Part shown: positions 7,134-16,203 of the stretch, one piece after another
How positions within the stretch are numbered: position 1 is the stretch's first letter
How the letters are laid out: the number at the start of each line of letters is the position of its first letter
Assembly: GCA_020844525.1 (NCBI GenBank)
Contig: JAJGAH010000002.1
Location: 1-28,255 of the forward strand
Reading direction: 5' to 3'
Source of the DNA: Eubacterium sp.
GTDB taxonomy: Bacteria; Bacillota; Clostridia; Lachnospirales; Lachnospiraceae
Length of the DNA stretch: 28,255 nt
Translations under genes and position numbers: made by a program
Notes under the pieces: generated by a model
Told to the model about the DNA's origin: nothing
The model's database searches: none
The model's input: the letters and a program-made list of their open reading frames with translations, nothing else

Positions 7134-8075
7134 TTACATCTCATCCAGCCTATTTGAGAAGTAACGCCCTATCGCAGCGATCATATGCAGTGCCTCTGGC
7201 CTCAGCTCCTCAGGAAAGGAAGTAAGCACCGGTGCTGTCTCGAAGTTCAGCACTCCGTCAAAGCCCGATTTCTTCAATGCTCTTAAGAAGCCATCCCAGT
7301 CTGTCGATGGCTTGTTTTCTCTTGTCTTTGTAAAAGTAAACGGCATCTGGTGCAGATCCCTCTCACCATCATTATCATGGATATGGAGAACCTTAATCCT
7401 CTTTCCAAGAATCGTCATAAACCTTTCGAGATCGATTCCGGCGATATTCGCATGGCCGGTATCCAGGCAGAAACCTAACACCTCGCATCCATACTGCTCA
7501 TTTATTCTATCTATTCTCTCAGCCGCCTTCCTCGCATTACAACAAGGGCCCTCTTTGATATGACCACCTGTAGAAGTATAGATATTTTCTATGCAGGTAA
7601 CCTTTCCCATATCCTTAGCCATTGGGAGAATAGTATGAAGAAAGTTCTCGGTAGCTTCCCACTCTGCCTCTTCAGTACCATAGTAATCCTTAACCTTAAG
7701 GCCATGCACCACTATATATTTACACCCGAGAAACTCACTTAATTGAATGCTCTTTGGCGCCATCTCATGAATCAGATATTCATTGACGCTATCCTTTGCT
7801 GTCGGAATCCAGTTCGGATAAGGCATATGCATCTGATGGATTCTGATACCGCACTTCTTTGCTGCCTCTACATGAGGTTTGAAAAAATCCTTCAGCTCAT
7901 CAATGCTCTGATCAAAAAATCCATTCAATCTGTCCTGATAGAGATCAGTATTTTTTAGATACATATTAAGAGAAAAGTCAGCACAGTCAAAGCCTGCTGC
8001 CTTCATCATTTTAAATCCTTCCTCGGGATTCTCGTCTTTTACGATGTTGTGTGTCTGCACGCCTATTTCAAGCAT
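7134..8075 (-). CDS. Sugar-phosphate isomerase/epimerase, TIM-barrel (AP endonuclease 2-like), 313 aa
   Basis: This is a single-domain xylose-isomerase-like TIM barrel. Predicted metal-site residues are all present: Glu163 (VTCIENIY), Asp205 and His208 (FCLDTGHAN), His231/His233 (VLHIHDND) and Glu279 (VLNFETAP). Family members use a divalent metal to isomerise or epimerise sugars, or hydrolyse sugar-like substrates; the substrate here is unknown. The length is usual. A GAGGAA ribosome binding site precedes the ATG at 8075. It is the last intact gene of the glycan operon, 83 bases after a paralogous barrel fused to a Rossmann-like module, and its own stop codon abuts the Rpn relic. It probably acts on a sugar or sugar nucleotide used by the operon, but this is inferred only from position. 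Confidence 0.85.
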   Translation of the reverse strand: MLEIGVQTHNIVKDENPEEGFKMMKAAGFDCADFSLNMYLKNTDLYQDRLNGFFDQSIDELKDFFKPHVEAAKKCGIRIHQMHMPYPNWIPTAKDSVNEYLIHEMAPKSIQLSEFLGCKYIVVHGLKVKDYYGTEEAEWEATENFLHTILPMAKDMGKVTCIENIYTSTGGHIKEGPCCNARKAAERIDRINEQYGCEVLGFCLDTGHANIAGIDLERFMTILGKRIKVLHIHDNDGERDLHQMPFTFTKTRENKPSTDWDGFLRALKKSGFDGVLNFETAPVLTSFPEELRPEALHMIAAIGRYFSNRLDEM

Positions 8076-8158
8076 ATCGTTTCCTCACAATGTCTGTTTG
8101 AATATCAAAAACCTTTTGCAATCACCATCTGTCTGTAAAATCTTTTACTAAATGCAGA

Positions 8159-9493
8159 TCATGCGTTTTTCCAAAGACCTTTAAGTCTGGTCCTTGCCTC
8201 AGTATTCGGGTATCTGTCGCTGTAATACTCAATCTTCGATTTAATCCCCATTGATTCTAACTGCGAACGGATTTCTGTATAATACTCATTACAGATAAAA
8301 ATTCCTGTATCTTCAGGCAAGTTCTTCAGACTCTCAGGAGACTTAATCTCCAGTCCACAAAACTCCTCACCCCACCGATTGCTATTGTTATCACAGGTAA
8401 AAAGTGGAGGATATTTCTCACCGTAATCCATCATGTAATTCCGGCACATATTGCCAGCGCCAAAAAGCACCACATGAGAATACTTAGAGATAGTCTGCTC
8501 CATCGTAAGCTGCCAGACAAAGAAGTCAGAAACAGTCTTAGCAAACGCAATAAGCTGCGGCCATATAAATACCGGGAATGCTGCTAAGGTGTCTGACATT
8601 GAAAAAATAACCGGCCCGTCATATTTTATTTTTCTAAGTCCACGAATAACTGAACGCCAGTCTGTATCAGCATTAGCCAGGTCTCCACCAATTCCACGTG
8701 ACGCGCAGGAAAACGGCAGCATCTCGCAGTCTTCATTTCCATTGTTATCAGTGAGAATAACTGCATCTATATAATTACCAAGTACTGGTGTGATCTCATC
8801 GAGATCCTGGCCACAGACATTTACATGGCCGATATTAAGGCAGAAACCAAAGGCATCTCTGCCAATTATATTTCTGGAATCTTCGTTAAGCTCATTGAGC
8901 CATTCAACAGCCTCGTCTGCATCAGAAAGTATTCCTCTGACCAAATGCCCGCTGTGGTCACGGCATTGATTCTGCAATAGAATCTTAAATTCTTTATCTG
9001 GATGCTTTTCAGAATACTCCTTTAGTATTGGAATAAAAGACCTGTAGAATTCGATATTTACATCTTTTTCTTTCTCAAGCGGTATACCAACAAAGAGCGG
9101 TGGCACAATACACCACTTGCAGCCAGACTCCATCGCACACCTGACACTTGATGCTGAGAGTACGCGCTGGTAATCATTCATAAGCGGATTCGACCTGTCA
9201 AGCGGGATCACTGGAGCCATTGCACCTTTCACCTGTATACCATTACTGTTACAGGCATCAAGAAACGGCTTAACCGTCTCACCAATCCTTTCAGGCTCAT
9301 CTGGAAGAAAAACCTCTCCCTCGGCCTTTGCATCATTACGGCTTCTAGTCATATGTTTAAAAATTCCTGGTGGACAGGCATTTCTGAAATCAAGCAGTGC
9401 ACCTGAAAAGCCAGCCTTCCTGACATCAGAAATATTTCCTTTAGGCTGTTTGAATCGTTTGAAAAGCCCATAAGTATCAAAAATTACATCCAT
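8159..9493 (-). CDS. Degenerate TIM-barrel epimerase paralogue fused to C-terminal Rossmann-like module, 444 aa
   Basis: Residues 1-~325 align by eye with the neighbouring 313-residue isomerase (GFCLNIGHVNVCGQDLDEI against GFCLDTGHANIAGIDLERF), but the metal-site residues have changed: Glu to Gln174 (LLQNQC), Asp to Asn220 (CLNIGH), the HIH pair to ILT (246-248) and Glu to Ser298 (IFSMSD). This suggests a non-catalytic barrel or one with a different chemistry. Residues ~340-432 carry the module shared by this operon: VVLFGAGNMCRNYM, LFTCDNNSNRWG, LEIKSPESL, then IRSQLESMGI. The start ATG at 9493 follows AGAAAGAG. It lies 46 bases after the 802-residue multidomain gene and 83 bases before the intact paralogue. 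It might regulate or scaffold its active neighbour; this is inference. Confidence 0.8.
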   Translation of the reverse strand: MDVIFDTYGLFKRFKQPKGNISDVRKAGFSGALLDFRNACPPGIFKHMTRSRNDAKAEGEVFLPDEPERIGETVKPFLDACNSNGIQVKGAMAPVIPLDRSNPLMNDYQRVLSASSVRCAMESGCKWCIVPPLFVGIPLEKEKDVNIEFYRSFIPILKEYSEKHPDKEFKILLQNQCRDHSGHLVRGILSDADEAVEWLNELNEDSRNIIGRDAFGFCLNIGHVNVCGQDLDEITPVLGNYIDAVILTDNNGNEDCEMLPFSCASRGIGGDLANADTDWRSVIRGLRKIKYDGPVIFSMSDTLAAFPVFIWPQLIAFAKTVSDFFVWQLTMEQTISKYSHVVLFGAGNMCRNYMMDYGEKYPPLFTCDNNSNRWGEEFCGLEIKSPESLKNLPEDTGIFICNEYYTEIRSQLESMGIKSKIEYYSDRYPNTEARTRLKGLWKNA

Positions 9494-9539
9494 AATCTTT
9501 TCTCTTTCTAAAAAGCCATATTTTAAAAAGCCGCATTCA

Positions 9540-11948
9540 CTAGCCCTTTAACAGGCTCTCCCTGATTTGTGTAGAGCTTGTCCCGTTAGTATATGGAAGA
9601 AAAACGAGCTCAGACCCGTGCCCTTCGAGATATCTCTTATCTGCCAGCCAGCCCGAATCCTGTGCGTAATCACTTCCTGAAAATTGTACGTCAAAGTGGT
9701 ACATATTGTAAATATCCCTGGTGCCGGCCATGTCTATCGGTATCTCAAAGACCTCATCCACATATCTGCAGGCCTTTACGATCTCCATTCGATCCCTGCA
9801 TGGTATTACAGGCTCTCTCTTTTTTGAGCGTCTGACCTGCTCATCTGAGACAACCCCTACAATCAGGTAATTGCACTGCTCCTTCGCGCGTCGAAGAAGA
9901 TTCAGGTGTCCTATATGAAAGAGATCAAAGACGCCAGCCACATAACCCACATTGTATTTTTTTGTCTGGCTCTGGTTATTATCTGACGTGGCTACATCAA
10001 CCGGCTCTTCATTTTTATAAGAATTTCTCTGCCATGGCAGCTCGTATGATCTATGCCTGTAGTAAACTCCTATATGCCTCGCACCAAGAGATTTTGCCTG
10101 TTCATAGGCGTCCTGAAACCTGAGCATACATATTATTACTTTATATGAATCAGGGTCATGGTCTTTTAAAACATCAGGCGGGAAGACTTTTTTCCCATGA
10201 AAATCCGTTCCCCACTTATTCCTGTTATTATCAAGAATCCCGGCGATTTTTAGATGCTTACTATAAATCTCAAGAAAATACGCCGCATACTGACCGGCAC
10301 CAAATACGAAAACCTGAAGCCTGTCAGTATCCTTAAAGATATTAAGGAAAATCTTCTCATACTCAGATTCAGAATAATTCATTCTAAGGCGATTATCGCC
10401 GATATTTTCATAATCACCTCTATGGGCAGAGTCGTATTCGCCAAGGAATGAAACATTTCGAAGCTTATGCGCGAAACTGTTTCCAATCGTATCCCACATA
10501 TTTCTGTATTGATACAATCCATACCGCTTCAGCATCTCGTCCCTGCTGATAAATCTTGTAATCTGAGGCGTAGATAGAACACCAATTACTCTATCAAGCA
10601 GCGCATTTAGCGGATAATCATCAAACCTGAACTCCTGATCATAGAACAGGAACTCTCCATCACTTATAAAGCAGTTCAAAGGAACCATATCTATATAGCA
10701 ATGCTTCAGGCATATCCCCAAGTCCGCCTCATCAGCATCCTGAAAAAATGAGCCATAGCCATTCTTTTTCAGAAAATCATACGCACTAACTTCTGATACC
10801 TCTGATGAGCTCTTTATATTCTCTATAAATCTGTCAAGTTCCTTAAAAAAGAGCTCTTTATCAGAATCAGCAAGTCTCGTAAAATGGCTCACACCATTTT
10901 CTGCATCAATAAAAGGCATTTCATATCCGTCAGAACTTAAGCAACCATTTACGACATGAATACCATGAGCATTCAAATCATCCTGTAAGGATACCATATC
11001 CTTTAGATGCTCTGTCCCCTCTTCATACAAAGGCTTCTTTATTACTTTTTCATCTCCAATACAGGTGGCAAAATCAAGTTTTCTGCCACGGTCCATTGTC
11101 AAGGTTACATGCTTAATATCATTAGCAGTTTCACGAAGCAACCTACCAGATAATTCAAATAGAAATCCATTAGCCATCTCATGGAAAAGCCTGCTGCCAG
11201 AAATACTCTGCAGAATCTGGTTCTCCTGCAGAAACACCGTATCCGGATGATTATAATCAGTAAAATACCGTCCAGAAATCTCCTCATTCGGAAAAGTATC
11301 CTCACGGTAAATCAATTGAGGAGCTTCAATAGACGGATACACCGAATAGCAGTGCCGGCATACAAGACCTGCCCCATCAGTCATTCGTTTGATTTCTTCA
11401 TTGGAATAGCATCTGCCATCCATCTGGCGGAATTCATTTTCATCTACCCTGTAGTAATCCTCTATACTGTCGAAATTACAGCCAGTAAACTTATCTCTGT
11501 CTCCACAGAAATACCTGAGACCAAACCTGTTGTCAGTTCCCAGGAGAAAAATGCCATCCTTCTTCAAATAATCAGCTAAGATTTTAAGCAATTTTTCGGG
11601 CACATGGCAGTACTCCAATACTCCGATGCAGATGATATAATCGTATTTATCAGTATCATCTTTTTTTAATTCATTCTTATCAGATATGTACTCCTGATCT
11701 TTAGGTTCACTAATATCTAATAATGAAGAATCATCAATACTGTAGCTCGTTACATCCAGACCTTTTGATAAGAGAAACTCACGAAAAACATCTCCACTGT
11801 TTTCTCCCTCAACAAGTAATGCTCGAATCTTATGATCACTCTGTTTGTCTGTCATGAAAGGATACCAATTGATGATACCTAGAGGAAGATGATAAATGAT
11901 ATCCTGTGCCATTTTTTTTTGAATCTGTTCCTGTGCTTCTGTAAACAT
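9540..11948 (-). CDS. Four-domain protein: methyltransferase, kinase-like, Rossmann-like module, cytidylyltransferase (802 aa)
   Basis: Domains in order: a class I SAM methyltransferase-like region (about 40-210), with a degenerate glycine loop VEGENSG (46-52) and DYIICIGVLEYCH (103-115). Next is a phosphotransferase-like region (about 265-460), with Lys304/305 (KVIKKPLY), YIDMVPLNCF (Asp420, Asn425) and a metal-site-like YDQEF (Asp437). The shared module (543-640) follows, with VFVFGAGQYAAYF and GILDNNRNKWG. Last is a TagD-type cytidylyltransferase (about 666-802), with FDLFHIGHLNLL (His678, His681) and GTSSTQIRESL. Methyltransferase plus kinase recalls WbdD, which caps O-antigen chains in Gram-negatives. 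The ATG at 11948 lies two bases after the upstream stop with no clear ribosome binding site, so translational coupling is likely. An A9 tract covers codons 10-13. A role in making and attaching a phosphorylated or CDP-activated group is inferred. Confidence 0.82.
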   Translation of the reverse strand: MFTEAQEQIQKKMAQDIIYHLPLGIINWYPFMTDKQSDHKIRALLVEGENSGDVFREFLLSKGLDVTSYSIDDSSLLDISEPKDQEYISDKNELKKDDTDKYDYIICIGVLEYCHVPEKLLKILADYLKKDGIFLLGTDNRFGLRYFCGDRDKFTGCNFDSIEDYYRVDENEFRQMDGRCYSNEEIKRMTDGAGLVCRHCYSVYPSIEAPQLIYREDTFPNEEISGRYFTDYNHPDTVFLQENQILQSISGSRLFHEMANGFLFELSGRLLRETANDIKHVTLTMDRGRKLDFATCIGDEKVIKKPLYEEGTEHLKDMVSLQDDLNAHGIHVVNGCLSSDGYEMPFIDAENGVSHFTRLADSDKELFFKELDRFIENIKSSSEVSEVSAYDFLKKNGYGSFFQDADEADLGICLKHCYIDMVPLNCFISDGEFLFYDQEFRFDDYPLNALLDRVIGVLSTPQITRFISRDEMLKRYGLYQYRNMWDTIGNSFAHKLRNVSFLGEYDSAHRGDYENIGDNRLRMNYSESEYEKIFLNIFKDTDRLQVFVFGAGQYAAYFLEIYSKHLKIAGILDNNRNKWGTDFHGKKVFPPDVLKDHDPDSYKVIICMLRFQDAYEQAKSLGARHIGVYYRHRSYELPWQRNSYKNEEPVDVATSDNNQSQTKKYNVGYVAGVFDLFHIGHLNLLRRAKEQCNYLIVGVVSDEQVRRSKKREPVIPCRDRMEIVKACRYVDEVFEIPIDMAGTRDIYNMYHFDVQFSGSDYAQDSGWLADKRYLEGHGSELVFLPYTNGTSSTQIRESLLKG

Positions 11949-11950
11949 AT

Positions 11951-13276
11951 TTAAAAAATAAAAATATTATCGCTGTTAACTCCATATCCCAGCAACTGCG
12001 CCTCAATATCTATAGAGTTTTTCTTATTAGCTATAAAATAAACTACATCGCAATATTTTTCAACTGAGGTTTCTGGATCAACTATTAGGGCCTCATCTAT
12101 ATAGCTGTCATATTTTGACTTATCATTATCCACAAAGCAAAGTGGTTTCAGACCTAACGGAAGAACATATTCCTCAAGAAACCTTCTTCCTCTCTGACCA
12201 CTCCCGAAAATCACAAATGGTCTCTTCAGATTTAGGAGAGTCTCTTTCAGTTCTTCTTTTATGCTCTGCATCAGCAGATTCTCTGTCTTAATCTTTTCAC
12301 TATAGCTTTTCTGGTTATATGTAAAAAGCCATATATCCTTTAGCGATTCTCTTGTCAAATTGCTGAAAAGAATATTGCCTTTTTTCCATTCATTTCTGAT
12401 AAGTCGAGAGAACCACTCACACGGCTCCTTATAGAATGTAGAATCAATGTTATAATCCTCCGATATGAGAACTTTTTTTGATTCAGGCAATACTGTATCT
12501 ACAAGTCTTGTGACTATACACTTCCTGTGCGACTCAAATATCTCATCAGAGATTATCTGATTCTCAAATATCCTTTTCCATTCCTGATATGCATATATAA
12601 AGCACTTTTTATTCAGAGTTGATGCCCCTTCTCTATTCTCTGTATAAATATAGAACGGTTCATTCAAATACTCTGCTCTCTCCGCATAGCACAGGACCTG
12701 CGTAACAAACCCAATGTCCTGAAAAGCAGCACCAGCTGACTCATTTAACAGGATATGATTATCAATTATAAACTGCCTTTTATATATACCTGTCCAAATG
12801 CTCATATCCATAGTGTGCAATAGTGGCATCTGCTTTGGATTTAAGATATTATTATATAGCTTGTCAGATTCTAATATTTTCCTCTTATTTTTCTTTCCAT
12901 GAGAAAAAGCCAAATAATCACTCTTAATGAAATCAAGCTTATTATTCTCAGATTCTCCAAAAAGCTTCTCGAGCATATCGCTTTCTATCTGGTCATCCGA
13001 TTCAACTATGGAAATGTATTTTCCATTTGCCATAGATATTCCAAGATTTACCTGATAACCATAGCTTTTTTTATCACTATGAATAAGTGTAATTCTTGAG
13101 TCGCTTTCAGCTTCTCTCCTGATGACTTCAAGAGTGCCATCAGTTGAACCAGCATCGATGCAAAGTATCTCTATTTCCTTTAGTGTTTGAGTTCTGACGC
13201 TCTCAATACATCTCTGTATGTATTGAAATACATTAAGTGACGGTATTATTACTGACACTTTTTCTTCATAAATCAT
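11951..13276 (-). CDS. GT2 glycosyltransferase with C-terminal Rossmann-like module, 441 aa
   Basis: Residues 1-~230 form a family 2 (GT-A) glycosyltransferase, with VSVIIPSLNVFQYIQRCIES at the N-terminus, LCIDAGSTDGT (38-48) and the metal-binding VESDDQ (91-96, where DD occupies the DxD position). A helical linker precedes the module at 351-441: FVIFGSGQRGRRFLEEY, LCFVDNDKSKYD, IVDPETSVEKY and VVYFIANKKN. Such enzymes add a sugar from a nucleotide donor to a growing oligosaccharide at the cytosolic membrane face; the sugar is unknown. No membrane helices are apparent. The stop codon is two bases from the start of the 802-residue gene downstream, and the upstream GT4 gene ends 33 bases before its ATG, so it sits inside the operon. 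Confidence 0.88.
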   Translation of the reverse strand: MIYEEKVSVIIPSLNVFQYIQRCIESVRTQTLKEIEILCIDAGSTDGTLEVIRREAESDSRITLIHSDKKSYGYQVNLGISMANGKYISIVESDDQIESDMLEKLFGESENNKLDFIKSDYLAFSHGKKNKRKILESDKLYNNILNPKQMPLLHTMDMSIWTGIYKRQFIIDNHILLNESAGAAFQDIGFVTQVLCYAERAEYLNEPFYIYTENREGASTLNKKCFIYAYQEWKRIFENQIISDEIFESHRKCIVTRLVDTVLPESKKVLISEDYNIDSTFYKEPCEWFSRLIRNEWKKGNILFSNLTRESLKDIWLFTYNQKSYSEKIKTENLLMQSIKEELKETLLNLKRPFVIFGSGQRGRRFLEEYVLPLGLKPLCFVDNDKSKYDSYIDEALIVDPETSVEKYCDVVYFIANKKNSIDIEAQLLGYGVNSDNIFIF

Positions 13277-13309
13277 GCTATTCCAGTCATCCTTTAAAAG
13301 CTCAATTTT

Positions 13310-14776
13310 TTAGTCTGCCTCTGTTTCTAATAGGTTTTGATTACCAAAAATTGAATGTTTAGAATTCGGTCTCCAGTTTTTTATAGTTAATTCTATTTCG
13401 TTGTTTAATCTTTCACTAAATGAATCCATTGAATAGTGATTTAAATAAACCTGACGTGCATTATGGCGCATTTCTCCAAGATTTTCGTAATTTTCAGCCA
13501 CATATTTCATCTTTTCAGACAATCCTTTAACGTCCTCACCATGAAAGAGGAATCCGCTCTCACCATCAATGATGTAATCATTATCACCGGCAGTATCTGC
13601 TACTATACATACTTTAGCATTCATCAATCCCTCATTTACGGCAATAGGTAGTCCCTCATGCCTGGATGGACATACCACTACATCGATTTGAGGATATATA
13701 CTTTCCAACTCCTCCCTGCTCATTTCTCCCTTCCAGATGATATTGGGATTTTTATTAGAAAGTTCCATTACTTCATCAAAAAATTCTGATTTACTACCAG
13801 AACCTATCATCCAAAATTCTGCAGGTACATTACAGATTTTAAAATATTCCAGTGCTGCCTTCACAAAAACATCTTGTGCTTTTAATGTATATATGTTTGC
13901 AATAATTGCAAAGTTAATCTTATAATACTTGGATTTATCTTTTATCTTCGTATTGTAAAAATCTAATAACCCATAATTCATAATTGTTACCGGTAAATCT
14001 GGCCAAACAGAATTTAGATTATCTTTCACATTTTCACATACAGCAACCGTATGAATCCCTGTAAAACTAGGCTTAATAATATTACAATGATATATTATAT
14101 TTGTAATATGAATTATATCATTAGTTTCATGAACCCACCATAAAACTGGCTTTATCTTACTAAATTCGCAGGCAGCAGAAATATTTGTATATACGTTAAC
14201 TAACACAAAATCACAATTTTTTGCAAGTAACAATTCCTTTTTTCCTGGAAGATTTAAGGCTGGTGCCACTACAACAACAATTCCTTTTTCATTAATTTCT
14301 CTCACAAGTCTTAAATCAGCACTAGGTGCAGCAATACAGACTTTTTTATTATTATTTTTTAATACTAGCGCAGCAGAAATACATGCCATAGGTGCACCTG
14401 TGTAATTCAACTCATTACTAATAATAATAACATCTGCCGAGAAGTTGTGGACATTAGTTCCGTAATATTTAATTTCCCCCTGTTTTTTCATAGCAGTAAT
14501 AAATTCAAAAGAATAAATTTTACTCGCTGGAATTCCTAAAGAAATTAATTGATTATTGATTTCCTCAAAAAATTTATTGCTTACAGCAATAATAATAATA
14601 TCGTATTTAAATTTTGAAATAACATCCGGTGAGATAATCTTTTTGCCAATAAAGTCTTGTCCCCATAAAGAACTATTATTATCAGCAAAAGCTAAAATAT
14701 TAAATTCTTTAGGTAACATACCTACTCTTTTTTTCAGATATGTTCCTGTTCCAAATATGATTGTTCTAATCATCAT
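13310..14776 (-). CDS. GT4 glycosyltransferase with N-terminal Rossmann-like module, 488 aa
   Basis: The N-terminal ~100 residues are the shared module (IRTIIFGTGTYLKKR, LAFADNNSSLWGQDFIG, KIISPDVI, YDIIIIAV, INNQLISLGI). The remainder is a GT-B family 4 transferase: acceptor-side VIIISNELNYTGAPMACISA, donor-side FAIIANIYTLKAQDVF, and the E-x7-E signature in VVCPSRHEGLPIAVNEGLM, followed by DNDYIIDGESGFLF. It probably uses a UDP-, GDP- or CMP-type donor to extend the operon's oligosaccharide. The frame opens at GTG 14782, but AGAAGAAAG lies eight bases before the ATG at 14776, and another ATG follows directly at 14773; either could be used. A 100-base gap without clear signals separates it from the upstream rhamnosyltransferase gene. 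Confidence 0.9.
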   Translation of the reverse strand: MMIRTIIFGTGTYLKKRVGMLPKEFNILAFADNNSSLWGQDFIGKKIISPDVISKFKYDIIIIAVSNKFFEEINNQLISLGIPASKIYSFEFITAMKKQGEIKYYGTNVHNFSADVIIISNELNYTGAPMACISAALVLKNNNKKVCIAAPSADLRLVREINEKGIVVVVAPALNLPGKKELLLAKNCDFVLVNVYTNISAACEFSKIKPVLWWVHETNDIIHITNIIYHCNIIKPSFTGIHTVAVCENVKDNLNSVWPDLPVTIMNYGLLDFYNTKIKDKSKYYKINFAIIANIYTLKAQDVFVKAALEYFKICNVPAEFWMIGSGSKSEFFDEVMELSNKNPNIIWKGEMSREELESIYPQIDVVVCPSRHEGLPIAVNEGLMNAKVCIVADTAGDNDYIIDGESGFLFHGEDVKGLSEKMKYVAENYENLGEMRHNARQVYLNHYSMDSFSERLNNEIELTIKNWRPNSKHSIFGNQNLLETEAD

Positions 14777-14876
14777 AAGCACTACTTTCTTCTTAAATTG
14801 TAATCAATTACATGCAAATGAAAGAGCTGATATTTGGAAAATTTTATATGTCAAATGCATGAACATTTCGTCTAAC

Positions 14877-16160
14877 TTACTTTACACCACAATATTTACC
14901 CATGACTCGTTTCGAATAATCTTGTTTTGCCTGTACTATCATTTCTGATATATCCTTAGACCGTTCTTCTAGAGAAACAGTATTATTTAATACATTCAAA
15001 ACCTCATCCCAAATAAACTCATAAGCACTTCCACGAAATTTATTCTTGCAATAAAGTGCATTGCGATACTGATAATAGTAGCGCAGCGGACCATACTTAT
15101 TTGTATTATAAATGTGTCCGTTAATATTTATCTGCTTCTCATCCTTATCTCCCAACTGATGATATAAAAAACAGTCATTCAATCTTATAGTCTGGTACCC
15201 ATGCATCATACACCTTACAACAAAATCTGTATCTACTGAATCTATAAACAGATTTTTGTCATAACCTCCAATAGCTTGAATAGTTCTGATTCGCTGCAGC
15301 ATACCACTTTGCGCAATAAAATATGTATGAGTGCAAAAAGGGAAAACTGACTCTTTAATAGAATGAACATCTTTCTCACATGAAACCAGCTGAGGCGATA
15401 CGACAGCAACATCTTCTGTACATTTATCAGAATTAATAAATTTCCTCATGCCAGTAATCATATCTTCTTCTAGTACGCTATCTTGATCAAAAGTCAGAAT
15501 CCAATTGTAATCAGAATTTGCAAGTTTCTCTGCCAATAGGTTGATGGGATCCCCCAGACCAATGTTATTGCCATGGTTCCAATAATATTCCGTATTCTCC
15601 GGAAAATTTGCCTTTTCAAAAAAAGATTTGTTATCACTAGGCGAATTGTCAAAGATCACAAGATGGTCAAGTTCTTTAGCATACTGCTTCACATATGAGA
15701 AATTTGCCTCTTTGGGATAATACATTATGGTCAATCCACATATTTTCTCTTTTCTAACAGGGATTAATTGAACATCATCAGTTTGAATTATTTTTGACAA
15801 AGGCAGTTTACCAAAAATAATATCTAAAATATCAATTACCTTTTCATTTCGTCCATGTTCTTTGATGTATTTCCGTGCAAACCGTTCTATGCCATTAGAA
15901 AGCACAAAAATAACATCACATTTTACTTCTTCTGGTGCAAATACATGATGTCCTGTTTTCAATATGGTTCCCTGCTTTGACGGATACATATCATATACGC
16001 CACTCAGATAAACTGCATTAGGATCATACATCTGTAAAAATGCTATACCACGATTTCCAGCACCCCAAAGCATCATTTTTTTTTCATGATCACGATAGTA
16101 TGAAATTAGACTATTTATTGTATTATACCCACTATCCAACCAATTGAATAACGATTGCAT
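14877..16160 (-). CDS. Rhamnosyltransferase-like GT2 with N-terminal Rossmann-like module, 427 aa
   Basis: Residues ~25-115 hold the shared module (MMLWGAGNRGIAFLQMY, LSGVYDMYPSKQG, HHVFAPEEV, CDVIFVLSNG); its DNN position is here YDMYPS. From ~140 on it is a GT2 enzyme of the dTDP-rhamnosyltransferase group: VIFDNSPSDN, the NNIGLGDPIN loop, WILTFDQDSVLEEDM (Asp225, Asp227) and the late VRCMMHGYQTIRLNDCFLYH with LGD. The rhamnosyl preference is based on this signature set and is not certain. AAGGTGA lies seven bases before the ATG at 16160. A run of nine A residues in codons 26-29 (plus-strand T9 at 16076-16084) lies just before the module and directly precedes an in-frame ATG. Confidence 0.87.
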   Translation of the reverse strand: MQSLFNWLDSGYNTINSLISYYRDHEKKMMLWGAGNRGIAFLQMYDPNAVYLSGVYDMYPSKQGTILKTGHHVFAPEEVKCDVIFVLSNGIERFARKYIKEHGRNEKVIDILDIIFGKLPLSKIIQTDDVQLIPVRKEKICGLTIMYYPKEANFSYVKQYAKELDHLVIFDNSPSDNKSFFEKANFPENTEYYWNHGNNIGLGDPINLLAEKLANSDYNWILTFDQDSVLEEDMITGMRKFINSDKCTEDVAVVSPQLVSCEKDVHSIKESVFPFCTHTYFIAQSGMLQRIRTIQAIGGYDKNLFIDSVDTDFVVRCMMHGYQTIRLNDCFLYHQLGDKDEKQININGHIYNTNKYGPLRYYYQYRNALYCKNKFRGSAYEFIWDEVLNVLNNTVSLEERSKDISEMIVQAKQDYSKRVMGKYCGVK

Positions 16161-16203
16161 TTCACATCACCTTTTTAATTGCGCAGTTAAAAACGTCAAA
16201 TTA

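Noticed and set aside
11181..11579. 132-residue plus-strand open frame
   Set aside because: Lies wholly inside the well-supported 802-residue minus-strand gene and has no family resemblance or ribosome binding site; it is an antisense shadow.
14849..14854. TTGACA as the -35 box of an internal promoter before the GT4 gene
   Set aside because: No TATAAT-like hexamer is present 16-18 bases downstream.
14556..14948. 130-residue plus-strand open frame
   Set aside because: Overlaps the N-terminal module of the GT4 gene and the end of the rhamnosyltransferase-like gene in antisense; hydrophobic low-complexity translation only.
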